A DNA stretch of 64,000 nucleotides from Motacilla alba alba (lineage: Eukaryota; Chordata; Aves; Passeriformes; Motacillidae). Each line of letters opens with the position of its first letter. Within the stretch, counting starts at the first letter, position 1. Location: positions 1,612,001 to 1,676,000 of the forward strand of contig NC_052020.1 in assembly GCF_015832195.1 (NCBI RefSeq), given 5' to 3'. The position numbers were made by a program, and so were the translations under genes. Below are positions 21,451 through 34,373 of the stretch, one piece after another. Under the pieces are notes generated by a model. The model did not search any database and was not told the DNA's origin. It was given only the letters and a program-made list of their open reading frames with translations.

Positions 21451-23279
21451 CAGAAAGAGGGGAGAAAAAAAAGATATATGAATGCCTTCCTTTGAGAACC
21501 ACAAAAATAACTAAAAACTTTTCATTTTTTTAATGTCAGGAAACTGTTCCCCATGGTGAGATCTGCTAGACAGTGGAATGACTTTCCCAAATGAAACTGT
21601 GAAAGCTCCCTTTCTTGAAAGGCTAAAAATGGACTAAAAGAAACAGTAAGAAAAAACCCAGAGACTTGCCACTCACTGTTAGATGTTACTTAGTCAATCT
21701 TTACCACCTTCAATTTCCAGTTTACTACAAAAGAGTAATGTCTTTCCTTTTTGCCCTTTTACATACATAAAAACAAACACAATCATTTTTAAAGTCATTC
21801 TGCTACAACCTTGCATATTTCCTCTTCAAGAGCTATTTCCAGAGCTTTCCCTTCTATAAGAAACAACACGTCATTCTTGTCTGCATTATCATACAGGTAC
21901 CTTCCATGTCATCTTAACTTCGCTCACTACTATAAACAAGCAGATAAAACATAAGCTGACAAATGCAGCAGCATATCTTTATGAGGAAATTTCATTTTTC
22001 TAGATATTTTATTATCCTTATAAACTATACCACAACCAATTTAGCCCAAGGTTTCTGAGTTTTCCCAGATTAACTTGGAACATACTGTACATTAGGAGCA
22101 GGGGGAGGGGCACTGAAGGGGAACCACCATCTGAAACTCATTAATCAATTAGAATTTTTCATGGCTTGCATCAAAATGTGAGCTACACTGATAGAGTAAG
22201 TTTTAATCACAAGAAGCCTTTGTCCTTTACATTATGAATACACATAATGTGTGCAGTAATTCGAGGGGAGGATGGGCAGCCTGGCACAACAGCTTACCAA
22301 TACTTTATACCTGTAAGGCCCTTGGTCTGAGGCCAAACCAAAACAAAGTTAACTGCACTCCAAAATCTGTTCTAATCACTGGAAGCCTAGACATTTTCAG
22401 GACTATGCCTAGTAGAAACAATTTTATTGCCTTGATAATGTCTCCCTTACCAAAAGGAAAGCAGAAAGTCTTTCTCACACAGACAAACTGAATGCTCCTC
22501 AAGCAAAACTTTAGGAACATTCAATATCTACTTGCTCATAAAATTATAACTTCTGGAAACTGAGCCTGATTCCTAACACTGTCCAAAACCTTTGAAGTTG
22601 ATTCCTCTTTGCATGGCTCTTACTATATGTTTTTTCTATTGTCTAAGCAAAATAGCCATTAAAAATTACTACAAAAGAAGTTTCCACCTCCACCAGCTAG
22701 AAAATAAAATACATATTTAAACTGACATATCACATCTCACAAGGAGTAGAAGTGTCTCTTGCTGTAAGGGCACTATGCAGACAGTACTACAAGCTGACTT
22801 CCAATCATCAGCTTTGCTTTTAATTATGATGTTCCATTTCTAAATCCTGTCCTGAAATTAGTGTTAAGTTTAACTGAGAGGTGTAAAGTGGAGTTGAAGA
22901 GGTACTGTGCACAGTAAGTGTGCCAATTTAAATAAGACTGTAGGTAAAATAAATAAAGTGACCAAATAAGTCAGCAGGATAAAGTAAGTGGCAGCTAGAA
23001 CTTGAGGATAATATTGACTCTTCAGCACTTCACCACCTTCATATAAGTTTGACCATGGTTCCAACAAGGGCAGTATAATCCTGACAGATGGCCTATGGCA
23101 CCATACAGTATGAATTCAGGAATGTCCTATTTAGAAACTTCCCGTTTAATCACAATCCACATCACAAAACCCTCATGAAACTGTTACACTTGGCACAGCA
23201 TCTAATTTGCAATGAAACAAAAGTACATAACGTACATGGAAAACCAATACTAATTCGTTCATTTTTCATTGCAAAGTAA

Positions 23280-24900
23280 TGCCAGAAGTATGCTGAAACT
23301 GCGCTGGGGAGCCTGCAATGCATCCGTCCTCGCGTCCCAGGAGGAGCTGCACTCCCCTAGGAGCGCGCAGAGACGGCAGGCTCAGATGACACCACTGCAC
23401 CAGGATGCACACAGCAATCCTCGACAGGGACAGCAACCTTCATCCCTTACGCCAGAACGTTAGCGAAGAAACGGAGCCTTCCTACAAGCGAAACTCCGTC
23501 CTCGGAGATTTGAATCTAGAGCCTGAAGAGGAAACCAAGAGCCCTGGGCTAACCAAGGGCGGCTTCTGGCACAAGAAGGGTCCCGTTCCCGTGCCGGGGG
23601 GGCGGCGGAGGGGCGCGCTGGGAGCGCCCGGCGCACCCGCCCGCGCTGCAGCGGAGCCCGGCCGCCTCCCGCCCGCCGCCGCTCGCAGGAGGACGCGCAA
23701 ACCCGCCCTCCTCCCCTCGCACCGCCAGCACCCCGGGGCTGCCTAGAGAAGCCATAAGATAAACCAGAGGCTGGGGCCAGGGGTGAGTGCGCAGTGAGTA
23801 AGAGCCACCCCCCATCCCTTCTTGCCCGCCCCGCTCTCACCGCAGCGGAGTCCGATGCGTTTGTCCTCCTCGGGGCCCCTCCGCAGCCGGGCTGAGCTAA
23901 TGGCTTTGCCATGAGTGCTGGAAGCGCTGCTCGCAGCTCTGCCCCTCGGGGGCAGGACCAAGCGAACCCGCCGCAGCCCCCGACCCTCCGCGGGACGCCC
24001 GGGGCAGCCCGCCAGCAACCCGCATCCTCACCGCGGCGAGCCCCGGGAGAACCACGCGTGGACCTCCAACACACACCCACGCACACTCCCATTCCGCCTC
24101 CGCCATGCTTTCAAACTCCCACGGTCAGAGAGCGGGAGGAAAAAACCCTCACCAAAACCCCGCCAACCCCCGAGCAGCCGGCGGCAGCAGCCACCCCCGC
24201 GGTGCCCGCCGAGCCGAGCCCTGCCGCTCCCCGACGTACCCCCGCGGCCTCCCCGCGACTGGGGAAGCAAGGAAACAAAAGCACCTACTCCCCACCGAAG
24301 AGCCGCCGGGCAAAGATCACCTTCCCGCTTCGCTCTGGCCCCTTTCTCTTTAAACTCGAGAGCAGCCGGCGAGACACACGAAACGCCCTCAATTTAAAGG
24401 AGCCCGCGTGGCGAGCTGCGCCGCAAGGCTGACAGCGAGCCCCGCGGCACAGCAGGCAGGGCTCCCACCTTGGCCGGGGCGGGCAGGAAGGCAGACAGGC
24501 AGAGTTCCCACCTTGGCAGGAGGGGGGAGCAGGCAGGCTGGGCTCCCGCTTGGGCTGGGGCGGGCAGGAAGGCAGGGCTCCCACCTCGGCTGGGGGAAGC
24601 AGGCAGGGCTCCCACCTTGGCCCGGGCGGGCAGGGCTCCCACCTCGGCTGGGGGAGGCAGGCAGGGCTCCCACCTCGGCTGGGGGAGGCAGGCAGGGCTC
24701 TCACCTCGGCTGGGGGAGGCAGGCAGGGCTCCCACCTTGGCCCGGGCGGGCAGCAGGGCTGCGGGCGCTGCCTTCTCGCCTCCGGCCGCCGCCGCCGTCC
24801 CGCCGAGCGTAGCGGAGCGGGCTGCGAGCAGCCGCGCTGCCTCTCCTCGTACTTCTGTCCGCTCAGCTCGATGCTCTCTTTGGGAAGCCCGGCTTTGATG
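23280..24900 (-). promoter_or_regulatory. GAS2: CpG island: likely GAS2 promoter and untranslated first exon
   Basis: GC content and CpG density rise sharply at about 23,280 and fall back at about 24,900, in a window that is otherwise AT-rich. It lies upstream of the first GAS2 coding exon on the minus strand, where the family has an untranslated first exon, so it most likely holds the GAS2 transcription start. Good 5' splice-site candidates on the minus strand include GCG|GTGAGAG near 23,840, GCG|GTGAGG near 24,026 and several in the minisatellite at 24,450-24,770. There is no clear TATA box. A donor-like GGGTGAGTGCG on the plus strand near 23,781 would fit a divergent noncoding transcript. 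The long frames seen on both strands are the expected result of stop-poor GC-rich DNA, and none looks like a protein. Confidence 0.75.
24450..24770. repeat. GC-rich minisatellite, about nine units of 26-43 bp
   Basis: Nine imperfect tandem units begin near 24,461, 24,504, 24,541, 24,577, 24,609, 24,635, 24,667, 24,698 and 24,729. The core is GGCTCCCACCTCGGCTGGGG, and the last few regular copies repeat every 31 bases. A shorter variant has CCTTGGCCCGGGCGG in place of the second half. On the minus strand, the GAS2 sense strand, eight units contain AG|GTGGGAGC or AG|GTGAGAGC, which resemble 5' splice sites. Its translation is proline-, glycine- and serine-rich in several frames on both strands, which reflects the repeat and not a protein. 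Confidence 0.92.
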
Positions 24901-25018
24901 TTGTTTGTTTGGTTTGGGGTTTTGTCTGTTTGTTTGTTTTGTTGTTGTTTTAGGGGTTTTTGGTTTTTTGTTTGTGGTTGGTGTTGGTTTTGGTTTGTTG
25001 TTTGGGTTGTTTTTTACA
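24899..25018. repeat. T/G-rich low-complexity tract
   Basis: About 120 bases made almost only of T and G on the plus strand (TTTGTTTG-type runs), at the edge of the CpG island. On the minus strand it is A/C-rich. It probably lies just upstream of the GAS2 transcription start. Confidence 0.85.
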
Positions 25019-25052
25019 CTTCCCCCTCCCCCCCCCCCCTCATTTTCCCCCT

Positions 25053-25083
<31 letters not shown>

Positions 25084-25087
25084 CCTC
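25019..25087. repeat. Homopyrimidine tract with a 13-base C run
   Basis: The plus strand is nearly pure C and T, including a 13-base C run and repeated CTTTT units leading to a long T run. The minus strand is therefore a homopurine tract with long G runs, with G-quadruplex and triplex potential. It lies directly upstream of the likely GAS2 promoter. Confidence 0.85.
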
Positions 25088-28000
25088 TCTGACACCGATT
25101 TCCTACCCTTGAGCACTCCTCATTGACTCAACGGAAGTTTAATGCTTAGTTTTTTCAGAGGGACGGCAAACGCAGTTCACACTGATTTACCCTTGAAATG
25201 CTGAGGTATTGTATTACAGCCCTTGGCAGCGAGTCGATTCTTGGTTCCATTTATCTTTTATTATAGCTCCCTTTCCAAGACTCGTGGTTGTGTAAATGGA
25301 AGGAAAAGAAGAAAAGAAAGTATCACATCTAAGATAAAACTCTTGTTTTTTCTTTAGTTTGACTATTATGTCTGGAATTTTTTAACACTTACAGACACAT
25401 CTTTTAATTGTCTTTTTTTTTAATGGCTAGATAAATATTTGATGGAATTTTCTTTATTGCATATTTCTTCAAAACCATTTCATGCCACCTTGTACATCTT
25501 GAATAAAAAAGCATGCTGTTCATAAACTGATCATTCATTGTACACATTTTAGAGACTGATGGGTAGAAGTTTGGCTTGTTCTTGTTATCTGTGCTTCATT
25601 TGCCAAGCTTACTTTTCGCACACCATTATTTCAGACATTTCATTCTCACGTTACGTCATTTTTGTGATACTTCAACATTTTGTTAAATGTCAGAGATAAC
25701 CTTCTCCAAAGATTGTTTGTTCACTTATTCCCTGCCCGTGAAGCCCCTTTTGTGAATTCAATAGCGGGAAACAGATGTTCAGACTTCTCCTTCTCTTAAT
25801 GCATGAATGTAGATTGTCTTGTTCAGTTTCCTAATGGCATCATGCTATCACTTTCAATAAGAGTGTTCCAGATGAGCACTGCACTTATTTTTCTCTTTCA
25901 GTGTGGAGTCACTTAATTAAATTGTTCTAGCCAAAACACATAATTATACTGAAAGAATTGTTTTAACTTGATTGCTGAAACGCTCATCAAACTGACCTTT
26001 ATTTTTCATTTACATTCATTTCTTTGTACAATGATCTGCTGGGAGAACTTGATTTGTGTAATTAATGCTGGGCTCTTTCTCAAAAATTGCACCATAAGCA
26101 AATTCCTATTTTCTGAATAGCAGATATTCATTCCTGGTCAATCAAATGCACTCTTGTAATTTATTGTATTCCTATACTATTATTATGCTTTTCTGGTGGA
26201 CTATTAACTGCTGTGATGAGTGCTACTTAAATGAGAGCCATTCATCAGCATGCTGATATAGTTAACTATGGTGAGCTCTAGCCATCTACTATGTGAGTAA
26301 CAGCACAGAATTAAATTACCTCCTAGTTTTGATCCAGTTAGCAAAATTTTAATGCCCCTGGGCATGACTGTTTTCATTGGCTCATCCAATTTTTTTGCTC
26401 AGAAAAAAAAAGTATTAAAAAAGCCCTAAAAATATATCCTAAAAATGCACTGGGTTGGAACCAATGGTGAGCTGATGAGCAGATTCCTGCATCCACTTGA
26501 TTATCTTACAATTTTTTACCTGACCTTGAGAAAGATATTATTTGTTACTTAGTAAGGAGCAGAAATTCAAATCCAATTTATGTCAACTCAATGTAAAAAC
26601 CTCCTTGAGATAAGACAAATTTTCTTAAAATGTCCCTTTTACTTAAACTCCTGCCAATGTCTAGAGAGTTGAAAAACATTCTCCAAAGCAACAGTTACAT
26701 CTTGACTAGAAGCTTCTCATGGTTCACCTTCTCTTGAAGTTACAAGATTCCCACTAAGTTTAGGAGCTATTCTGCACAGGGGTTAAGCTGAGGCTTTTCC
26801 AGATCCCATGCAGTAAATCTTGTGTGAGCATTTGCACAGGTACCAGCAGGAAAGACTAGAAAGGCAGCTGTAAGATTTTGAAGCTGAAGTTGGTTGTGTG
26901 CTCCTTTATAAGGTCAGTTTGTACCAAAGGATAATCTAATAGTATGAGAGTATTTATAAATACTTTATGTATCTTTTTGTGTTGAGGATTGATAGTAGAC
27001 AAGCAATATGTAACATCCAGTACAAGAGTTAAGAAAAACAAAAAACTGAGGGTTGGATCAAATCTTACTCAAGCAAAAGGGATGGAAACACAGTGCCAAG
27101 TATGCATCTGAAATGTCCATTATGTGAATGCTGTGGAAGTTTCAATAGCACCATCACAATTATGGAAGAACTGAGATTCACATTTCTTCCACCCTTTAGC
27201 ATTAGAATTCAGCTTTCAAACTTGACACAGTAACTTTCGAGCCCCAACAGAAACACATTTTCTGCATGAGTTTTTTTAGATAACAGCGTTGCTTACCTTT
27301 GCAGAGGAAATACACAGAACTTTCCTAGTCAAATGCTATCATTGTCATTCGTCCTCCACACAATTAATCTTAGGTCTTCACACTTTCAACCTCCTGTGTC
27401 CACATATTCTGATAACACTTTTGAGAGTCTACTTCCAAACAAATAAAAGGATGAACGGGTACGTGAATACACAATGATTTGAAGACAGACACGAAAGGAG
27501 AGGGAGAAAGAAAAGGCATATTTGAAAGTCATATGTGCATGTAGGAGAGCTGAACAATATTAATACCACAACAAAATGGTTCTATGTCTTGTCATTTAGA
27601 TAATATTCCTTTCCTACTGTTAAAATTAATTCTCATAATAAATGTGTGTATGTGGCTGAGATGCAACAAATTCTATCAAAAGATGTCATATGCTTCCTAT
27701 TATTTAGGACAAAAATTCAGGATTGAAGATTCTGAAAGATTTACTTGGTTGCATGTCTAAGCCTCGATGCATAGATATTAGGAGATTAAATTCTGGAGCA
27801 TGGAAGTCGGCAAGGATGACCACAATGGCCCATTTTATCTGTGCAATTCCTCAGCCCTTTCCTAAAAACTGTCTTATAATCACCACCTTTGATGACCTGT
27901 GAGTGCTGTACCGTTCTGTGACATTATCAGGATTTTCTTATGAAGGTACCTTGCAGGTCATTTACAAATGGGAGAGGAAAATTACCTAGATCAAAGGTTT

Positions 28001-28418
28001 CTCAATGCCCAGGGAGCTGAAGCAGCAGTCACTGAATGGGAGGAGGAAAAGAGACCAAGAGAAAAACAGTGTAGAGTGGAGGATGAAGTTCTCAGCAGGC
28101 AGAGATAGAGGCATCTGTATTGTCATATCTGTTGATCCCACTTTCCCGATAATTTTCCAAATTTCCCAAACACTCCTCCTTCCATATGTAATTAGTGTCA
28201 CAACCGACCAGAAAAAAATCAGTCAAATATAACAGATGCATTGAAATTGATCACTGGAAGCCCAGTTCTGTATCAACTCCTAAAGCACATAACTTAAACA
28301 GGACATACCTTGGTCAACTAAGAGAAAAGAGATGGGAGAGAACAACTGAGTTGTGTTGCAGAAATGCCGCATAAAGTGTATATTGAGTTGGGAATATCAT
28401 ACCTGCTAATTTTCTTGC

Positions 28419-28437
28419 TTTTTTTTTTTTTTTTTTT
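28419..28437. repeat. Poly(T) tract
   Basis: An uninterrupted run of 19 T. No adjacent retrotransposon body is recognisable on the minus strand, so it need not be a retroposon tail. Confidence 0.85.
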
Positions 28438-31400
28438 GTCATTAAAGGGACCATATAATTAAATTATTTAACTGAAAATGAAATAAGTTTGGAATGCAGA
28501 AATAGATCTGCTTTGTTCTTTCTTTCAGAACGTGCCACAGAAGTTAAAATTCAAAAAATAGATTTCAGAGGTGACTAAAAATTGCTGGTACTTGAGTCAG
28601 TTTGTTAGAATATGAGCAGCCACAATGAGTGCAGAACATGTTTCACAAATCATCCAATATTGCTACAATATTATAGTACTTACTTTGCCATGAATTTCCA
28701 TGTCTTCCCTGACTTTTAATAAAGGGAGAGTAGTCAATAACTTTGCAGGCCTGAGATCAGTAAATACAACCTTATGGAACTTGCTGAAACATATTGCACT
28801 AACTGGTGTCAGATACACCTTACTTTAATTTTTTTTTTTCCTCAACCAGTTGCAATATAATGAAAAAAATCTCAGTTAAAATGTGTCCTTTGTATGGCAA
28901 TTTTAAAATAGTGGGAAAAATGAAATGGGTAGAATTTGAAATTGTTTCAGTTATGCATCATTTACTATTTTCATTACCATGAAAATAAGACAAGCTGTAG
29001 TTAATTCCATCCTCTTATAATTCTGTTCAACGCACACAGTGACTTCACAGTCAACTGAACTTTTATCCAACCTGCAGTGAAACACTCATGTTAAAGCTCT
29101 ATGAACAAATTTCAAACTACTACTTTACCATAAATGTTTTGTCCTTCCATCTCGTAAACTTACTATGCAAGAATTGTACTTTCTATCTATATAATTATAT
29201 ATAACTAAAAATAATTACAATTTTAATGAAACTTTGGTTTTAATCTTAAATATGAAACTGAATGCTGTAATCTAAGAGAAGCCAGTTTTCATCATTGCAA
29301 GTCCAAATACAAGTTAACTGTTTCCTCTGCATCATATTTACTAAAACATACCTACTTCTAATCTTTTGGAGTAATCTTCATTAGTGTCACAGAAAACACC
29401 TGGATTAAATTTGATGCAATAAATTAGATTTCTGTGATGCTTGAATTGATGTACTGTGCACCAGCATACATAGACTGCTCAGAAGATCCCGGTCTATAGT
29501 ACGTGCATCACTGGGACAAATATTATAGAATAAGTGCTCACAATTCCGATTTATACAGAATGGTATTATTTGGCTGAGTGTCGTTTATCCATGGATACAG
29601 AGCATGCAGTTGATATGCATAACTACACAATAATTACCAGGCCAAATATGTTCTGTCTGACAAAGCACAAAAATCTGTCCCCAAAAAAACCAGTGCCTTA
29701 AACATAAATGAAGCAGACAGTTATTACCATTTTTTTCTTAAACCCTCAGTTACTACATTGATAAAGGTGATTTAAATCCCTACATATATTGGATAGGCCT
29801 CATAACTCATAACTCCTTCCTTCTAGGAGTGTAATCAATGATACCCTCACACACAGAACTCTAAACTTTTCTAACTACAGCTCATACTACACTGTCTTCC
29901 TCACAAGACAATGTAGTCATTGAAAGTGATTAAGACATACAGCAACTTAATCTGAGATATCCGTCAGAACCAGCCCAAATGTAAATGAAGTGATGATCTC
30001 TCTTCCTGCTCCTTATATTTTACAAGAGATCTAGATTTTGTGGTTGGTCTCTACTTGGAGTGGACAAATCATTAAAATAGGGTGCTATCTGAGGTCACAT
30101 AGAAACACTGGATTTTAACTGCTGACAACACAAGAAAAGCAGTGAGAAAAAGAGGATCTAAACAGTGATCACTGCCACATTGTCTTCTTGTGAGTGTTTT
30201 GGAATAATTCGATCACCTTCTTCTTTTATAGTAGCTAAATCAAAACACATAAACTAATTTTCATAGGAATTAACAGATGAATGCTGTGCTTGAGAGGCAA
30301 TTTACAAAGAGTTCTGATGCAAGATATCGCAGCTTCTTGAAACTTGCAAAATTTCCAGACCAAGAATAGCAGAAGACCAATGAGTTTTTTAAGAACTCAA
30401 CAATTATTTTAAATAGAAAATGTTCTAACAGAGTAATAATGCCTGCCCACCCACTCCCCCCATGGCTGGTCAAATTCCTGCCTTCCTTCCTTTTCGTTTT
30501 GGATGTCTTCCTTCTCTTGACACAGATCTAGTTTCCCTTTAATCATTAAGATTCATTGTTTCAATTTTGCTTCCCTTTAACTTATTCCCTTTGTTATTGG
30601 GCTTTATATTGAAATAGTTTGTTGAGTTTGTCTATAGTTAACCAGGTCCCAGTTCTATCCCTTACAGTGAAACTCCCATTAATAAAATCAGAGAAGGCTT
30701 TTTTTTGAGCCTAGTTCCTAAGAACAAAATTATCAGCAGTTATTCCAAAGTCTTCCTAGCTTCATCATAACCACTCTGGTATTTTCCCAGACCACTTCAG
30801 TCTATATTTGTCAGAGACATAATTGTAATCTTTTACTGAATGGGAAAAAATGCATTTCCGTAGGAGAGGTACTGATCTGATACCTCTAGATGAAAATGCT
30901 AAGGTCAATCTCAAAGAAAATAGGTGGCATACAGAGGTATTTTATGGGAGACAAACATGTCTTTCTTCCCTATTGACTACCTGATGAAAACAATTTCATC
31001 AAACTCCACTACCCTAGTCACTGGAACAATTTCTGCAGTCCAATTTAGGACCCTGTTTTCATATCAAAGCCCCTTAAATCAGAAGATACTTTGGCTATCT
31101 CACAAGTTCAGTTCTATTTTTCTCACAGTGCTTCGTCTGTGAAGCAAAAAATTCTACCCTATTCAAAGTGATACACAGTCACAAAACATGTAATTTGTAA
31201 TAAACCTGTCTTCACAACAAGGAAATTAAAAATTCATTGCCTGGCTAGCAATGTAAAGGAAGAGAGACAGGATGGTCCTTACAGGTGAAAGTTAGGTGCA
31301 TGCTTAGGTTTCTGCAAGTCTGAGTTTCTTCCCACGCTGCCTTCACAGCTCTCCCAATCTTTTTCCTGGTGCTTCTGACACAGCTGTTCAGCCCTTATCC

Positions 31401-33844
31401 CTTAACCCTACACTTTCTACATCAATATTCCAAATTAAGTTTCCTCAGAAGCTGTTGTTGAGATACTACCTCTTTTGCTATTTTTTTCCAGGACCTTTTT
31501 TCCAACTCGCAGTTCAAGCAGGCAATCCTATACCTTAAGGAATGCTCCAGGTCCAGCATTCCTTTTCATTCTTCTGTTACAGTGTCATCATCAAAGCATT
31601 TCTAATGGAAAGAACACCATTCCCTCTGCACCATACTATGCTGCCAAGTGAAACAGGGTGAATGCCAGCTCATTTAATAAGTTATTCCTGTCTTCTGGGG
31701 TTGGGAGATTTAGTTCCTTTTCCCACCTCTGCAAAAGTATCTCTTCTATCAGTTTTGCAAAACCACTTTTTATTGGAATTTTCCCATTTGTAAAATAGAC
31801 AGTCATAAAACATAATCTCATAAAGCAGTCTGATGCCAGTGAACTCTGAAAATTGTATAGAGATAGCCTTGATTTATTAAGTTGATTTATAGACGCACCC
31901 TGCACTTATTTCTCTCCTCTGTCTTTCCTTCCTCCTTATCCTGCAAGCCACATATCTGGTAAAATGCTAATAGAGAAGGGAAATAAGGGGGTTTGGGAAT
32001 AATCCTGGCTCTGGTTATCACTTGCTGTCATACCAAAACAAGAAATCTGTGTGTGATTTCAAAGTATTTAAGTTATTAAGGGAAAGTTATTTAATCTTGC
32101 AGATGCTTCAGTTATAATCTATAACATGATTATCAAGTATATCTCATGAGGGTTGTGAGGCAATATTAAACATTTTGATGTCACAGACTGAAGAGTCAAG
32201 AAATTAAAAATATTACTTTTTTAGTGCATTACCTCTTTTACAAGCATTCATGTTGTGAAGAGGTTGATCAATAGCAGAATCATCTCCTGTGACTTTATAC
32301 TTCATGTAAGGACACTTTTCCTTCAGGAGAGCATTCCCAGTTCACAGTGTTACAATCTGAAAGATGATAAGGAAATAGCTAATTGCTGACAAAAGACTAA
32401 TGTTTATATTTTTAGGGTGTTACTTCACCACCTGCAATCCACAGATCATCCTTTTCCAGTTTATCCTTTCCTTCACCGGGAATGATTCTTTATTTTGTTA
32501 ACCATATCAATGTCAAAATAAGGAGTTGGTTTTGTTCAACAGTGTACACATCTAGTTTTCCTCTTGGGAGAGCCTGATGCATTTTTTTTTATGCTATAGC
32601 CAAATGCCTTGGGCATGTTTTTCTAATTGAGGTTGGCTGAAACTGTTCTGCTTTCCTGCTGCCTGTCTTAAGCTGAATTACAAGCAATGATGGGACTGGT
32701 TACCCAGCTCCCCACATTAATGACAAATGTTGCTAAAATGCATTGAGAAACTTTTAGTAAGATCAAATTGCAGAAGAACTTCAATATCAAATGCCCCAAA
32801 GCAGCGAGGAGAGAAAGAGACAGAAAGATAGTCTTTTAACTTTGTGAACATTATAGCCATGCTTACAAACAAGATCAGTGTCATAATTCCAGTATTAAAA
32901 CTTATTCTGTGTGATCTTTAAATTTAGGACATTTGTATTTCTTCATCTGCCACAATTCCATGCAAACAGCCCATAAATTAATTAAATAAATAATTCAACA
33001 AATTTAAAAAAAAATACTTGCACAAAATATTGTAGGTTTGACAAGTGAAAAGAAATAGGAACCAAATAAACCAAACAACTAAGACTAAATATTTAGAATG
33101 ATTATCTGAATGATATGACAGTCTGAGATGCTAGTAATTCCATATGGAATTTGCTACCAAATATGGTACTGTGCATTTGTGGCCCTCAGGCTTCATACAA
33201 CAACAACAACGGGGAAAACAGTAATCTGAAATACTGCAGTCTTGATCTACACAAGTGCTAGGGTCTAAATCCATCATAAGGACCTCAATTTCCACCCTCA
33301 TAGCTATGGATGTGAAATATTCATCTGTAGAAAAAACGTATGGTAAACAAAATTATGCAGTGTTCTATCATGGCATAATTGGTGATATGCATCTGCTGTA
33401 ACATACCTGAAGTCTTCCTGGACAGAGATAAAAATTATAATGTTCTTAAGCTTAACTTAATTTTTATTGCTCCCATGATAAAAACTAGATTGTTAACCTA
33501 GTAATAAATATGTTGCCTAAGTAGAATATATAATGATATTTTATATTCTATGAATAGGCTAAGTTCACTGTCTGCTTCTCCATGAGTTACTATAAAAGGC
33601 AAATCAGAAGAAATGCTGTGAGACTGAAATGATAATAGTTAATGACTCAAAAAACCAGCCATTTGCAAAAGCAACAGGTACTTTTGCAGACATGCAGAAA
33701 GTAATTGCCTAGGTGCAGAGGAGGTGCACATGCTGGGAGCTACGAGCTGGGTTTTGTGCCAAAGAAGAGGCTAATAAGAAGCAGGTCCTTTAAGGTGGGA
33801 TAGTGCTTTTTATCATGTCAATCTTTTTATCATATCAATCCCTC

Positions 33845-33948
33845 CCATAACTGGCTCAGGAGTAAAAACTCCCCTCTGAAAGGAGTACCACTACATTCCC
33901 ATGTAGACCTGAATGGATTTAGGCCTCTGATGGCCATAACTGGCTCAG
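33845..33948. repeat. Direct repeat of a 15-base word
   Basis: The word CCATAACTGGCTCAG occurs at 33,845-33,859 and again at 33,934-33,948, 89 bases apart. The surrounding block (about 33,790-34,190) is more GC-rich than its flanks and may be part of an old repeat that I cannot name. Confidence 0.6.
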
Positions 33949-34348
33949 CTACACTGATGTGAGAGGCAGCTGCCATGTCCTAGAAGGTGTCCTGAAGTAA
34001 CAAAGACCCCCGAAGTGCCCTGTGCTCCACAGTGTTACAGCATCCAGGGTAAAACTCCCACCTGGATCTGAGCCTTATTAACCAGCTGAAATTTGGTGTC
34101 TCATGGGCTCTCTCCACCCCTGATGTATCAAGACTGTGAGGATCACTTAGACCAAGGGACAATGAAATTGCAACAATCAAGTCTCCTTGCTTGATCCATG
34201 GGTAGTGACTATGTATCTTTCTTCTCTTACACTTTCATTTTTTCCTTTATAGGTTTTGAAGTGTTATCTTTATATTCCTATATTGCAACAGACAATAAGA
34301 ACCAATACAGCTACATTACTCCTTTCACATTGTTCTAAAATAAACCCT

Positions 34349-34373
34349 ACACACACACATATATATATATATA
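34349..34373. repeat. (CA)n(TA)n microsatellite
   Basis: A short run of CA units passing into TA units, about 25 bases in all. Confidence 0.85.

Larger units (their letters stand above)
14646..23800 (-). other. GAS2: GAS2 intron 1 (5' boundary unresolved)
   Basis: This is the interval between the CpG island and the first coding exon. The exact donor of the untranslated first exon cannot be fixed from sequence alone, so the upper limit is approximate. It contains two CR1 3' fragments (about 14,765-14,921 and 17,185-17,240), an A-rich tract at about 16,973-17,023, a strong hairpin at 18,040-18,097, and two alternating TA/CA simple repeats near 19,870 and 21,414. A long open frame at 17,214-17,750 begins with TTG inside CR1 sequence and is not a gene. 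Confidence 0.65.

Noticed and set aside
23460..24432. Several frames of 90-210 codons on both strands of the GAS2 CpG island
   Set aside because: They reflect stop-poor GC-rich DNA. Their Arg/Ala/Pro/Gly composition has no domain, and opposite strands are equally open.
24394..25116. A 240-codon minus-strand frame rich in Lys, then Pro/Gly/Ser/Ala repeats
   Set aside because: It is the translation of the homopurine tract and the minisatellite. Every frame on both strands is open there for the same reason.
31636..31905. An 89-codon minus-strand frame with helical-looking composition
   Set aside because: The first codon is GTG, length is expected by chance, and no family is recognised.
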